From: Acidocella sp.
GTDB taxonomy: Bacteria; Pseudomonadota; Alphaproteobacteria; Acetobacterales; Acetobacteraceae
Assembly (NCBI GenBank): GCA_029077775.1
Contig: JAQNCU010000179.1
Span: 1 to 6,408 of the forward strand
Direction of reading: 5' to 3'
Length of the DNA stretch: 6,408 nucleotides
Of this stretch, positions 6,308 through 6,408 are shown piece by piece. The notes beneath the pieces were generated by a model that was given only the letters and a program-made list of their open reading frames with translations, ran no database searches and had not been told where the DNA came from. Position numbers and translations under genes: made by a program. Positions within the stretch are counted from its first letter, which is position 1. Each line of letters begins with the position of its first letter.

Positions 6308-6408
6308 CCGAAATAGCTAGAGCGTAGTGACGAATTCAGTATTTTGGGGATTCCGGCGCGGCAAGAAGTCTGATTCAAGACTGATTTTTGAGGATCAGCT
6401 TGATGATA
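6308..6408 (+). other. AT-richer tail with no complete gene; possible leader of a next gene or mobile element edge
   Basis: After the palindrome the base composition becomes visibly less GC-rich than the rest of the window, and no open frame of useful size is seen. At the very end GAGGA (6390-6394) is 8 nt before an ATG at 6403-6405, so a gene may begin two codons before the window edge. The ribosome-binding site lies in the loop of a hairpin whose arms are 6375-6385 and 6394-6403 (one bulged A at 6380). An overlapping alternative hairpin, AGTCT 6367-6371 with AGACT 6378-6382, would compete with it. Whether this is a regulated leader or the terminal sequence of an insertion element cannot be decided here. 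Confidence 0.3.

Noticed and set aside
6247..6315. Standard rho-independent terminator
   Set aside because: The hairpin is strong, but no T-run follows it, so the defining second half of an intrinsic terminator is missing; it is annotated as a palindromic repeat instead.

Overview
The window is compact, GC-rich bacterial DNA with strong G/C preference at third codon positions and long antisense open frames, which are a composition artefact. The gene content is a three-subunit urease in the order ureD-ureA-ureB-ureC, an acid-type serine-carboxyl peptidase (sedolisin/kumamolisin, S53) and a polysaccharide flippase-like membrane protein. Together these suggest an alphaproteobacterium, perhaps an acid-adapted member of the Acetobacteraceae. 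That placement is an inference from gene order, composition and protein character; there is no rRNA or other marker to confirm it.

Layout: positions 2824 down to 1 (minus strand) hold ureD, ureA, ureB and the first 446 codons of ureC. They are tightly packed: 21 nt between ureD and ureA, a 4-nt ATGA overlap between ureA and ureB, and 2 nt between ureB and ureC. This is the structural urease with its UreD chaperone; ureC runs off the left edge, where ureE/F/G would be expected. All nickel ligands and catalytic residues that I could place in the visible part of UreC are intact.

A 125-nt divergent intergenic region (2825-2949) separates the urease operon from a plus-strand group. This begins with a 509-residue S53 endopeptidase precursor (2950-4479) with a complete Glu-Asp-Asp-Ser active site and C-terminal calcium-site motifs. 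After 27 nt comes a 424-residue polytopic membrane protein resembling Wzx/MVF-type oligosaccharide flippases (4507-5781). After a further 33 nt comes a small Pro/Ala-rich lipoprotein of unknown function (5815-6249). The close spacing and shared strand allow a single transcript, but no functional link between these three products is evident.

The lipoprotein stop codon is the first triplet of a near-perfect 61-nt palindrome (6247-6307; 29-bp arms, one mismatch, 3-nt loop) with no following T-tract. It looks more like a mobile palindromic repeat than a standard terminator. The last ~100 nt (6308-6408) are visibly more AT-rich and end in a hairpin-embedded ribosome-binding site and possible start codon, which may be the edge of a different gene or a mobile element.

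I did not find a clearly new system. The parts most worth a second look are the long palindrome with the compositional change beyond it, and the urease/acid-peptidase divergent region.
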